A stretch of DNA of 64,000 nucleotides, from NCBI GenBank assembly GCA_017480495.1, contig JAFVAQ010000003.1, forward strand, positions 1 to 64,000, written 5' to 3'. The notes under the pieces are model-generated. The model was given only the letters and a program-made list of their open reading frames with translations. It had not been told where the DNA came from and ran no database searches. The first letter of the stretch is position 1; each line of letters begins with the position of its first letter. The position numbers and the translations under genes were made by a program. Shown one piece after another: positions 27,665 to 35,713 of the stretch. The DNA comes from Eubacterium sp. (GTDB taxonomy: Bacteria; Bacillota; Clostridia; Lachnospirales; Lachnospiraceae).

Positions 27665-28462
27665 CTATAATATATTCTTATTTTTCTCGACCTTTCTTAC
27701 AGCAAAAATATAAGTTAACGCCAGAAGGATAATATTCAAAATAAGTGGAAGCACAAGCTCGCTATAAGTATCCATTCCGTCATAAACAAAAGTCAGCATG
27801 TAGGTTGGAAGGTATCTTCCAATAGTCAGATATCTCATTATATCTGGAACAAAGAGAACTGTTCCTATCATAGATATCGCTGCCACAGTTCCATTCCCAA
27901 ACCAAATGGAAAAGAGGATTGTAAAGGCAAGGATGAAGAAAATATTCAGTCCATGTACCAGTGCCAGAACCAATCCATTTCCGAAGTTCATATTGCGCAT
28001 CATAAAGGTACTAGCCACGAGATAGTAAACCAGCATACTTGCAAAAACAGATAATCCAGCAAGTCCACCATAAACGAGGCACTTACCTGTTATAAAATCT
28101 CTTCCCTCGTAGCCCTGCTGAACTGGCAGTATCCACTTTCCATTCTTCCTCTCCTTAGGAAGCATGCTATTACATACGAGAATAGTTATAAGAGAATAGA
28201 AAAAGCCTATGTAGTAGCCAAAGACTCCTACACTTTCTCTAACTCTCTTAGGATATAGAACCGACATCATATCCTCCAGAGAGGAAATATCTAGTCCTGG
28301 CAGCTCTGCCATAAGGGAGTCTGGTATATCTGAGAAGACAACCGTAAATAACATGATAAGGACTCCGATACCGAAGGCCAGGAGAACAAAGAGAGTCACC
28401 TTGCCAGTTCTGAGAGCCTCTAAAATATCCTTTTTGATACAGCATTTCATACGACTTATCAT
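27665..28462 (-). CDS. ABC-2 type transporter permease
   Basis: 265-residue integral membrane protein with about six hydrophobic segments (VLLAFGIGVLIMLFTVVF, VFGYYIGFFYSLITILVC, LVLPLILNIILLALTYIF), the permease half of an exporter. Substrate unknown. The start is ATG 28462, with GGGAGG seven bases upstream; it overlaps the ATPase stop as ATGA, so translation is coupled. Residues ~55-70 lie in a likely extracellular loop. The operon order is thioesterase, ATPase, permease. Confidence 0.85.
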   Translation of the reverse strand: MISRMKCCIKKDILEALRTGKVTLFVLLAFGIGVLIMLFTVVFSDIPDSLMAELPGLDISSLEDMMSVLYPKRVRESVGVFGYYIGFFYSLITILVCNSMLPKERKNGKWILPVQQGYEGRDFITGKCLVYGGLAGLSVFASMLVYYLVASTFMMRNMNFGNGLVLALVHGLNIFFILAFTILFSIWFGNGTVAAISMIGTVLFVPDIMRYLTIGRYLPTYMLTFVYDGMDTYSELVLPLILNIILLALTYIFAVRKVEKNKNIL

Positions 28463-29301
28463 TTGCACACCTCCCTGAATATGACATCCAAAGAGATGGA
28501 CTCACTATTTATTGATAATATCTCTTGGTTTAGTTCCGCCAGACCGCGGAGGATATTTGTCTGTTCCTCCACACGATTTTCCGGATCTATCACGAGTTTA
28601 ACATTTGTATCATCTAGCTTGATTATCTTCTGAGTAAAGGTATATAGCTTGTCGAGATCTGGAGTTTCCTTAAAGCTCACAAGGATAGCGCTACTACTCT
28701 TATCCGCCTCTGCCATATCTACTTCCTTTGCTATAACTCCTCCTGTAAGGAAGCTTGCCTTATCACAGATGCTATCCATATCAGCCAGGATATGTGTAGA
28801 AAGAATAATAGTTCTTCCCTCTGCTTTAAGCTTTGTAAGTATATCCTTTACATCATTTCTACCTGCAGGATCCAGTGCGCTAGTAGGTTCATCCAGTAGT
28901 ATAATATCTGGGTCATTTACGAGCACTGCCGCTATTCCGAGGCGCTGCTTCATGCCTCGTGACATAGTCTTAATCCTTGTCTTCGTAGGAAGACTCACTA
29001 GCTCAAGCAGTTCTTCTACTCTTTCTGGATTTTGATTTTGCAGTAAGAAACTTAAATATTCATCCGTTGTCAGATAATCATAAAAAGCAGGCAGATCAGG
29101 AAGATAGCCCACCTTCTTATCAGTAATGAACTCTCCTTCATCCGCCAGCATAAGCCCTGACATTATATTCATAAGTGTGGTCTTACCAGCACCATTTCGT
29201 CCAATAAGGCCGTAGATAGTTCCCTCCTCTATCTGGAAGGATACCCCCCTTAGCACTTCCTTTGGTCCAAAGGATTTTCTTATACCTTCTAATTTAATCA
29301 T
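28459..29301 (-). CDS. ABC transporter ATP-binding protein
   Basis: 280-residue ATPase for the adjacent ABC-2 permease. Walker A GRNGAGKTT near residue 35, signature MSRGMKQRLG, Walker B IILLDEPTSALDP and switch His STHILAD are intact. The C-terminal ~70 residues after the core follow the pattern of drug and sodium exporters of this class. It overlaps the thioesterase gene by eight bases at its start and the permease by four at its end. Confidence 0.93.
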   Translation of the reverse strand: MIKLEGIRKSFGPKEVLRGVSFQIEEGTIYGLIGRNGAGKTTLMNIMSGLMLADEGEFITDKKVGYLPDLPAFYDYLTTDEYLSFLLQNQNPERVEELLELVSLPTKTRIKTMSRGMKQRLGIAAVLVNDPDIILLDEPTSALDPAGRNDVKDILTKLKAEGRTIILSTHILADMDSICDKASFLTGGVIAKEVDMAEADKSSSAILVSFKETPDLDKLYTFTQKIIKLDDTNVKLVIDPENRVEEQTNILRGLAELNQEILSINSESISLDVIFREVCK

Positions 29302-29704
29302 TCTTCTTTCTCACATGAGCTCCATTAAATGTTACGATAGCGATGAGCTTGTCCAGATCATCAGTTACTCGAACCTCGAAGAAGCAATTACTTCTTCCAT
29401 CCTTGATTAGCTTTGCCTCTGCATATAGTACGCTACCCTTTGAGGCAGACATAAAGCTTGCCGATCCAACAACACTAACTGTCGCATAATCTTTGTCATA
29501 ATTAGATGCTACTGCAAATGCAAAATCAGTAAGTGTATAGATGGCACCACCCATAATTCCGCCATATGCATTTTGATGATCCTCAGTTATCTTCATACTG
29601 CACTTAGCGTAGTCTTCTCCAATAGCATCAACCTCTGCTCCCGATAGAACCGTTGCATAGCGGTCATGGGAAAATATCTCTCTAGCCTCTTCCAATGAAC
29701 CCAT
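29294..29704 (-). CDS. PaaI-type hotdog-fold thioesterase
   Basis: 136-residue single hotdog domain, probably an acyl-CoA thioesterase. Family features are AYGGIMGGAIYTLTDFAFAVAS (the HGG-type loop with the catalytic Asp/Thr helix) near residue 46 and a GSASFMSASKGSVLYAEAKLIKDGR strand pair. Substrate unknown. AAGGAG lies eight bases before the ATG. It opens an operon with an ABC exporter, which could suggest lipid or acyl cargo, but this is only guilt by association. Confidence 0.88.
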   Translation of the reverse strand: MGSLEEAREIFSHDRYATVLSGAEVDAIGEDYAKCSMKITEDHQNAYGGIMGGAIYTLTDFAFAVASNYDKDYATVSVVGSASFMSASKGSVLYAEAKLIKDGRSNCFFEVRVTDDLDKLIAIVTFNGAHVRKKND

Positions 29705-29735
29705 TTTAGTTACTCCTTATAATCTGTCAAAAAAT

Positions 29736-29763
29736 AAATGGGATAGAAAAATCTATCCCATTT
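29736..29763 (-). terminator. Intrinsic terminator after the FtsX-type operon
   Basis: AAATGGGATAG pairs with CTATCCCATTT around a six-base loop, and on the minus strand it is followed by ATTTTTTG. It lies 84 bases past the FtsX-like gene stop and before the thioesterase gene. Confidence 0.85.
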
Positions 29764-29846
29764 AGTATACGATGAAATTTGCTATTATTTCAAGTAATTA
29801 ACTAAAACTTCCCATATGTTATTCTGAACGAAGTAGGTTATCTATC

Positions 29847-32405
29847 TTACTCCACATTTTTAAGTGCCTCGTCCATAGGTATCTTCTTTATTCTATTATA
29901 ATCTATAAACATAACTATCAAATATGCTATGAATACGAAGAAGAATTCTTTAGCAAAACCTAGTGGAGAAACATAGAAATGGAACCATCCCTCCATCTTC
30001 ATCAAATACTTTTGGAAAATAATATTCATAGCAAAGTAACCTGCAACTATACCTATGATACACGAAACAATAACTACAAAGGTAGTTGAAGTAAGATATA
30101 GGGAACTTATTTCCTTATTCTCATATCCCAGTATCTTGACCATAGAAATGGCATTTTCATTTTTCTCAATAATTATCTTTGTAAGAAGATATATAAGGAT
30201 TGCAGATAGTATGATACATGCATACTGGAAATATACCATGTAGCCACCAATCGAATGATCCAGCTGTCTGGATATCTTAAGGATATCATCCTCAGTTATT
30301 GTAGTTGCGATATACTTATCATTTACTCCTTCTATTTCTTCATTTGCCATGAAGCCTGTGAAGTAGTCCTCCTCTTCCTCGAAGAACTCGCGGTAGTTGT
30401 CTATCGGCATAAAGACTGACAGCCCACCCGCATAGTCATATATTCCGACAGCCTTCATCGTATATACATCATTATCGAACTTCTCATCTAGTTTAAACTC
30501 ATCACCTACTTCAATCTTGTACTTTTCAGAGAAGGTCTGTGAGATATATACTTCATTTTCCTTTAGGCCACCCGGTACCTTGATATATTTACTATTATCT
30601 TCTATTCCGTATACAGATATACTTTCCTTATGAAGATTTTCCTCGTCTCCAGATACATATTCGAGACCTTTCATTGCGAACTTCTCTGCAGAAGCTGTAG
30701 TGGTCTTTATCTCATTTTCATCGTCATCCTCTGTCGACTTAAGTATCATCTGATTCTTTGCAAACATCATATCTGTAACATCGTCTTTATATGCAGCAAG
30801 AGAATCTGGGAAACCAACTGCCATTGAAAGCATAAGCATGACAAAGGCTATTCCGAGCACAAGCACGATATAGTTAGGTATATTCTGAAGAAAGATTCTC
30901 GTTCTGAAACGACCGATGAATTTCCAACGTGGTAGCCTGACCGCCTTCTTCCTTTTACTATTCTTTAGATCATGTCTCAGGAATCTAAGTGGGGAGAATC
31001 TCATCATTTTTACAATAACGAATAGATTCACAACAAACATTATTATAAGTGGAACAACAGTAGTTTTGATAAATGCATCTGAGTTCCAATAGGTTTCGTA
31101 GGTTGGAAGACTGTAGCTATTGTAATACATATTGATTACAATTTCTTTCATCTTCGTGTAGCCTAGGATATTTCCTATAATAGCCGCAATAAGTGTAACG
31201 ACTACTGGCATAGTCATGTAGTGAACTATCAGCTCTGATTTAGTATAACCAGAGGCTCTAAGTGTACCTATGACAGAGGCCTCTTTGGTAATAGTGTTGC
31301 TGATCGTTATTGCGAATATAAATGCCAATACCGCAACTAAAATATAGAGCATGATTCCAGCTATGGCCTTATCACCACCCATATCATCTGTAGCAAAGTG
31401 AATCGCATTATTTGAATAATTAGGAAGGAAGCCTTCTATTTCAACCTCATCAGTAACCGCCTGTGAGATAAGTGCAGCCATAACATTTTCGGATAGTTCC
31501 TTTTCCTTCACCTGATCCTCAGGCTTTTCGTTATAGGTCCAGGCATAATTATAATGAATATTCTTGTGCAGGTTATCAAAACCTTCCTCGGTAACAATTG
31601 CGACGTCAAAATTTATGGCATCAAACATAGAATCCGTAGGTTTCTCATAAAGTGTGCTGTAGTTTACAAGCGCCACAAGAGCTGTAACCTTATAATCTAC
31701 ATCTCCGACCTTTATGGTATCACCGACCTTTATTCCAGTATTATCAGCATGCATTCTGTCGATGGCTATTTCATTATCTGCCTTTGGCATTTCACCCTCG
31801 TGTATACTGTAAAGATCTACATCTGTTCTATCCTTGTAGACTCTGACAGTTCCGTCCTTTTCGCCATCTCCATCTCTATCTTCTTCTGCATCCTTATAGA
31901 AATTTTCATATATCTTGATAGGAACAGCCTTATAGTCTGGATTCTCCAGATCATACTTATCTGCCGCCTTATCGTACTCTTCGTCAACTTCCTTTTCTAC
32001 TTCCTTATGAGCCTCCTCTATTGCATCATCCAGAGCCTCATTATATTCATCGCTACCTATAAATTCCTCAGGAAATGCTTCGTCGACCGCCTTCTTCACT
32101 TCCTTATCAACTTCTTCGTAAGCCTTATCCAGATAAAACTGTTTAACGTCTGCCTTCTCACCCTTTTCAAGAGCATTGAGCATTTCCTCGCTAGCCTTAT
32201 CATCTAATTCAAAGGAACCATCCTCTAGATTATATTCAATCTTCTTTTTCTCTGCGGATGTAAGCATACTATTGTTTGCTACATACATTCCTGAGATAAA
32301 GCCAATCATAATAATAAGAAATAGCGCTATAACCAGATATTTATGCCACTCACCAAGGAGCTCTCTAGGAACTCTTTTCTTAAGTGGGCTCTTTATCTTA
32401 CTCAT
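29847..32405 (-). CDS. Large FtsX-like ABC permease (MacB type)
   Basis: 852-residue permease with two FtsX modules. One membrane helix near residue 25 (LVIALFLIIMIGFISGMYVA) precedes a large, very acidic extracellular domain (~45-330) rich in Glu, Asp and Lys with EKEVDEEYDKAADKY-like helices. Then come three helices, a second extracellular domain (~525-680) and four-helix end (LVMFIDYNRIKKIPMDEAL). Such proteins act as mechanotransmission devices or exporters of peptides or lipids. I choose ATG 32405 with AGGAG seven bases upstream; a longer frame overlapping the ATPase is less likely. The acidic insert of about 90 residues before the usual MacB-like fold is a lineage-specific feature. Confidence 0.92.
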   Translation of the reverse strand: MSKIKSPLKKRVPRELLGEWHKYLVIALFLIIMIGFISGMYVANNSMLTSAEKKKIEYNLEDGSFELDDKASEEMLNALEKGEKADVKQFYLDKAYEEVDKEVKKAVDEAFPEEFIGSDEYNEALDDAIEEAHKEVEKEVDEEYDKAADKYDLENPDYKAVPIKIYENFYKDAEEDRDGDGEKDGTVRVYKDRTDVDLYSIHEGEMPKADNEIAIDRMHADNTGIKVGDTIKVGDVDYKVTALVALVNYSTLYEKPTDSMFDAINFDVAIVTEEGFDNLHKNIHYNYAWTYNEKPEDQVKEKELSENVMAALISQAVTDEVEIEGFLPNYSNNAIHFATDDMGGDKAIAGIMLYILVAVLAFIFAITISNTITKEASVIGTLRASGYTKSELIVHYMTMPVVVTLIAAIIGNILGYTKMKEIVINMYYNSYSLPTYETYWNSDAFIKTTVVPLIIMFVVNLFVIVKMMRFSPLRFLRHDLKNSKRKKAVRLPRWKFIGRFRTRIFLQNIPNYIVLVLGIAFVMLMLSMAVGFPDSLAAYKDDVTDMMFAKNQMILKSTEDDDENEIKTTTASAEKFAMKGLEYVSGDEENLHKESISVYGIEDNSKYIKVPGGLKENEVYISQTFSEKYKIEVGDEFKLDEKFDNDVYTMKAVGIYDYAGGLSVFMPIDNYREFFEEEEDYFTGFMANEEIEGVNDKYIATTITEDDILKISRQLDHSIGGYMVYFQYACIILSAILIYLLTKIIIEKNENAISMVKILGYENKEISSLYLTSTTFVVIVSCIIGIVAGYFAMNIIFQKYLMKMEGWFHFYVSPLGFAKEFFFVFIAYLIVMFIDYNRIKKIPMDEALKNVE

Positions 32406-32434
32406 ATTATTTCTCCTCGTTTTAGTTTGCATAA

Positions 32435-33151
32435 CTACCAATCTAGATCAACTGCTGATATCTTGTTTTCGTTAATATTATTGTGTCGAACAACACCATC
32501 ACGAAGCTTGATCACGTGATCTGCCATATTCTTTATAGCCTCATTATGTGTAACCATGATAATTGTATTTCCGTACTTCTGATTAACATCCTCTATCAGC
32601 TTGAGTATTTCCTTTGAAGTATTATAATCAAGTGCTCCTGTTGGCTCGTCGCAGAGAAGAATGTCTGGATTCTTAACAATAGCTCGTCCTATTGATACTC
32701 TCTGCTGCTGGCCTCCAGATAGCTGGTTAGGAAGCTTATGCCTATGCTCATAAAGCCCCAGCGTATTTAGAAGCTCATCTATCTCAAGAGGGTTATCAGA
32801 TAGATAAGCTCCTACCTCTATATTTTCCTTCACATTTAGATTTGGAATCAGATTGTACATCTGGAATACATAACCGAGATGCTTACGGCGATACTGGGTT
32901 AGCCCCTTCTCTCCCATTTCTTCCAGCTTGTCACCACTGATTGATATGTAACCTGAATCAGGATTATCTATACCACCGATGATATTTAGTAGTGTCGATT
33001 TTCCTGAACCGGATGGTCCAAGTAATACACAGAACTCACCCTTTGCAACTGTAAAATTCATTCCTCTCAGAACCTCTTGTCGGGAATCCCCAGAACCGAA
33101 GCCCTTCTTAAGATCAACAATTTCCAGAAACTTTCTCTCAAATTCTGTCAT
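32435..33151 (-). CDS. ABC ATP-binding protein (LolD/MacB type)
   Basis: 238-residue ATPase paired with the FtsX-like permease. Motifs: Walker [10 protein letters not shown] near residue 40, Q-loop [14 protein letters not shown], signature [14 protein letters not shown], Walker [13 protein letters not shown], and switch His MVTHNE, all typical of the LolD/MacB branch. Start ATG 33151 with AAAGGAG eight bases upstream is preferred over an ATG six codons earlier. The permease starts 29 bases after its stop. Confidence 0.95.
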   Translation of the reverse strand: MTEFERKFLEIVDLKKGFGSGDSRQEVLRGMNFTVAKGEFCVLLGPSGSGKSTLLNIIGGIDNPDSGYISISGDKLEEMGEKGLTQYRRKHLGYVFQMYNLIPNLNVKENIEVGAYLSDNPLEIDELLNTLGLYEHRHKLPNQLSGGQQQRVSIGRAIVKNPDILLCDEPTGALDYNTSKEILKLIEDVNQKYGNTIIMVTHNEAIKNMADHVIKLRDGVVRHNNINENKISAVDLDW

Positions 33152-33199
33152 AATTATTCTCCTTTTCATATGAACGGTTATTCATATATTCACGTGTTC

Positions 33200-33228
33200 A
33201 ATATATCCTATATTTTTGATTTTGTCAA
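33200..33228 (-). promoter_or_regulatory. Promoter and possible operator of the FtsX/ABC operon
   Basis: On the minus strand TTGACA (33228-33223) and TATATT (33205-33200) are 17 bases apart, about 50 bases before the ATPase start. The -10 lies in an imperfect palindrome (TATATT, nine bases, AATATA, 33185-33205), and a second one (TATGAA, six bases, TTCATA) lies at 33169-33186. Both could bind a dimeric repressor, but no regulator gene is adjacent. Confidence 0.6.
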
Positions 33229-33438
33229 TCCAAAATAATAATTTCATTAACAATGGTTAAAAAAACTTATTTAAATTATTTATTTTTTACATTATCAACA
33301 AAAAAACGAGACCCATAAACCGAAGCTTTACGCTTGTGATGACGATTATATGAAACGAATAAAGCATGTTATTTTGATATATTTATGATAATATAAATCT
33401 ATGTTGAATAGGTCTATTCGGTTTCAAAGGAGATTATT

Positions 33439-34662
33439 ATGGAATCCAATAGTAGCAGAGTCTTTGTAATCGCTGCATTCATTTTTGTTGTATTATTCTT
33501 TATCTTTTTAGGAATATCCTCCTATAAAGAAAGAGAAAGAAGGCAGCTCGAAGAAGAGGCAAACGAAAGAAGAATTCATGAAGAACTGGAGAAGGAAACG
33601 GCCCATAACATAGACGAAGTTTACGAAAGAGTCGAGGACGCCTTCTTTAATTCCTATGAGTCAAATGTATATATGAGAGCGCCTGGGGATATCGGTGAGG
33701 ACAAACTTAAAGAGGTAGCGGATTCCATAGACCCATTATTTGGACGTGTTTCACTATATTCATATACAACTAGTTCTTCACAGGAAGAAGGCCTAGACCC
33801 TGTATATGACTATTATGTTGGAGTTAATTTTGATCTATATAGAACGGATGAATATTACGTCCTTGAAGCTATTCAAAATGGAACAGCTATTCCATCAGCT
33901 TTAAATAATGCGAACACATTAAAAGATGTATGCGAGGACTTTCTGAATAATAATATAAATGACAGTATGACGGACTACGAGAAGGAGCTCGCTGTTCATG
34001 ACTACATAATAAATAACTGTGAGTATGCCTTCAGCGATGATAATGACAGAACCGAATTCCAGGCATACGGCGCACTTGTAAATCATAAGGCTGTATGTGA
34101 AGGCTATGCCCGTGCATCCGCTCTTCTCCTCAGACTTTGCGGTATTGAGGCAAATCTCGTATCCGGAGACGCAGAAACAAGCGATGAATCAGGCGAGCAT
34201 GAGGGTGCCAGCTATGTAGTACTTCCGGATGGACAGGTTGCTGAGGGGCACATGTGGGATCAGGTTAAGATTGAAGGTAATTGGTACAACCTGGATACTA
34301 CCTGGGATGACCCCATCTCTGAGGAACCTATGCTTACTTATACCTACTTCAACGTAAGCGATGAGATACTTTCTAACAATCATACCTGGGAAGAAAAAGA
34401 CGCAGCAACCTGCAACTCTATGGATGCAAATTACTACGTCAAGAATAATTCATTTTTTGAAGATGATGCCTCTCTCAAGGAATATATCAGTTCGCAGCTT
34501 GCAAGTGGAAGCCGTGAACCAATTAAATGTGCCTACAAGGAGGCAGACATAAGTGAAGAGGCTATGTATTTTGTTTTCGACTATGAGGGAATAGATCACT
34601 ATTCCTATTCAACTCACGGTGTAGATGGATATACCTGTCTAGAGCTTGTATTTAACCCTTAA
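33439..34662 (+). CDS. Membrane-anchored transglutaminase-like protein
   Basis: 407 residues. Residues 8-28 (VFVIAAFIFVVLFFIFLGISS) form one membrane anchor, followed by a charged helical stretch to ~65. A transglutaminase/protease-like core lies at ~180-295 with Cys220 (AVCEGYARA), His271 (GHMWDQVKI) and Asp286 (LDTTWDDP), so the catalytic triad is complete. The C-terminal ~110 residues are not recognised. Such proteins are usually extracellular and may crosslink or cleave cell-surface proteins or peptidoglycan. AAAGGAG is seven bases before the ATG. The last 11 bases overlap the convergent trxB gene with no terminator between. Confidence 0.88.
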   Translation: MESNSSRVFVIAAFIFVVLFFIFLGISSYKERERRQLEEEANERRIHEELEKETAHNIDEVYERVEDAFFNSYESNVYMRAPGDIGEDKLKEVADSIDPLFGRVSLYSYTTSSSQEEGLDPVYDYYVGVNFDLYRTDEYYVLEAIQNGTAIPSALNNANTLKDVCEDFLNNNINDSMTDYEKELAVHDYIINNCEYAFSDDNDRTEFQAYGALVNHKAVCEGYARASALLLRLCGIEANLVSGDAETSDESGEHEGASYVVLPDGQVAEGHMWDQVKIEGNWYNLDTTWDDPISEEPMLTYTYFNVSDEILSNNHTWEEKDAATCNSMDANYYVKNNSFFEDDASLKEYISSQLASGSREPIKCAYKEADISEEAMYFVFDYEGIDHYSYSTHGVDGYTCLELVFNP

Positions 34663-35557
34663 GGAAGTCACAGGCTGCAATCGCTGCATATGCACCATCT
34701 GAGCAGGCAGTAGCTACCTGTCTAAGAGTCTTAGCTCTGCAATCACCAGCTATATATATACCAGGTGTTTTTGTGGTGCATATATTATCTGTTGTGAAAT
34801 AACCAGCCTCATTAACATCTGCCATATCAGTAAAGGCGTCGTTCTCTGGAACAAGTCCTACTGCGAGGAATACTCCGTCGCAACTTACTTCCTTCGCTAC
34901 GCCTTCCTCTTCATATCTAACACCCTTCAGTTGTCCCTCCTCGAGGATATAATCCAGGATCTTAGTACCAACATGTGTTTCAACATTTCCATGTGATAGT
35001 ACCTGTTCCTGAAGCTTCTTATCAGCCGTGAAGAATGGCATATCCTGAAGTATAACAAGCTCACTAACTATATCTACAAGAAGGTTGGATTCAACAAATG
35101 CTGAGTTTCCTCCTCCTATCATAACGACCTTCTTATCTCTATAGAAATCACCATCACATACAGCACAGAAACTGATACCATTTCCAATCAGATCCTGCTC
35201 TCCTTCCAGACCAAGAACTCTATGAGTTGTTCCGGTAGCAAGAATAACAGTTCTACCCTCGTAAGCACCGCCCTCTGCAGTCTTTACGATAAAGGTATCA
35301 CCACTTTTCTCAACTCCAGTTACATCCTCAAGTGTAACCTCCGCTCCCTGGCCCATAGCCTGTTCGAGCATCTTGTCTCCGAATTCATCTCCACTGATAG
35401 AGTCAAATCCAGGAATATTCTCAACCTTTGGAGAATTAACTATCTGTCCTCCAAAGACTGACTTCTCTATAACGAAAACTGTTTTTCCATTTCTCAGTCC
35501 ATATATTGCAGCGGTAAGTCCTGCAGGTCCGCCACCAACTACTATTATATCGTACAT
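34652..35557 (-). CDS. trxB: Thioredoxin-disulfide reductase
   Basis: FAD enzyme that reduces thioredoxin-like proteins with NADPH, 301 residues. FAD site VVGGGPAGLTAA at the N-terminus, redox pair CAVCDGDF near residue 135, NAD(P) site VMIGGGNSAF, and the closing GIYIAGDCRAKTLRQVATA motif. I start at ATG 35557 with AGGAG ten bases upstream; in-frame codons to 35608 add an unlikely basic extension. It lies about 160 bases downstream of nrdD with a hairpin between. No free thioredoxin gene is in the window, but the neighbouring NrdD carries its own redoxin domain. Confidence 0.94.
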   Translation of the reverse strand: MYDIIVVGGGPAGLTAAIYGLRNGKTVFVIEKSVFGGQIVNSPKVENIPGFDSISGDEFGDKMLEQAMGQGAEVTLEDVTGVEKSGDTFIVKTAEGGAYEGRTVILATGTTHRVLGLEGEQDLIGNGISFCAVCDGDFYRDKKVVMIGGGNSAFVESNLLVDIVSELVILQDMPFFTADKKLQEQVLSHGNVETHVGTKILDYILEEGQLKGVRYEEEGVAKEVSCDGVFLAVGLVPENDAFTDMADVNEAGYFTTDNICTTKTPGIYIAGDCRAKTLRQVATACSDGAYAAIAACDFLKG

Positions 35558-35638
35558 CCCACTTATTCTCCTATTGTAATTAAGATATCCCCTTGCAAAT
35601 CTATTCATACCTCACAAATTGATATCTGTTATAACAAC

Positions 35639-35683
35639 ATAAGCATCTTCCTGTGACTGCAAGCAGTCCCAGTAGATGCTTAT
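35639..35683 (-). terminator. Hairpin terminator after nrdD
   Basis: ATAAGCATCT pairs with AGATGCTTAT, and inside the loop GACTGC pairs with GCAGTC, giving an extended hairpin 31 bases past the nrdD stop. On the minus strand TGTTGTTAT follows, so it may be only partly effective and allow read-through to trxB. Confidence 0.65.
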
Positions 35684-35713
35684 ATTTTAATCATTTCAAT
35701 CTAGCAGTTACTG

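Noticed and set aside
31554..32207. 217-codon plus-strand frame opposite the FtsX-like gene
   Set aside because: It is the antisense image of the acidic Glu/Asp/Lys-rich extracellular domain, which naturally reads as a hydrophobic Ile/Phe/Leu-rich frame. No start signals.
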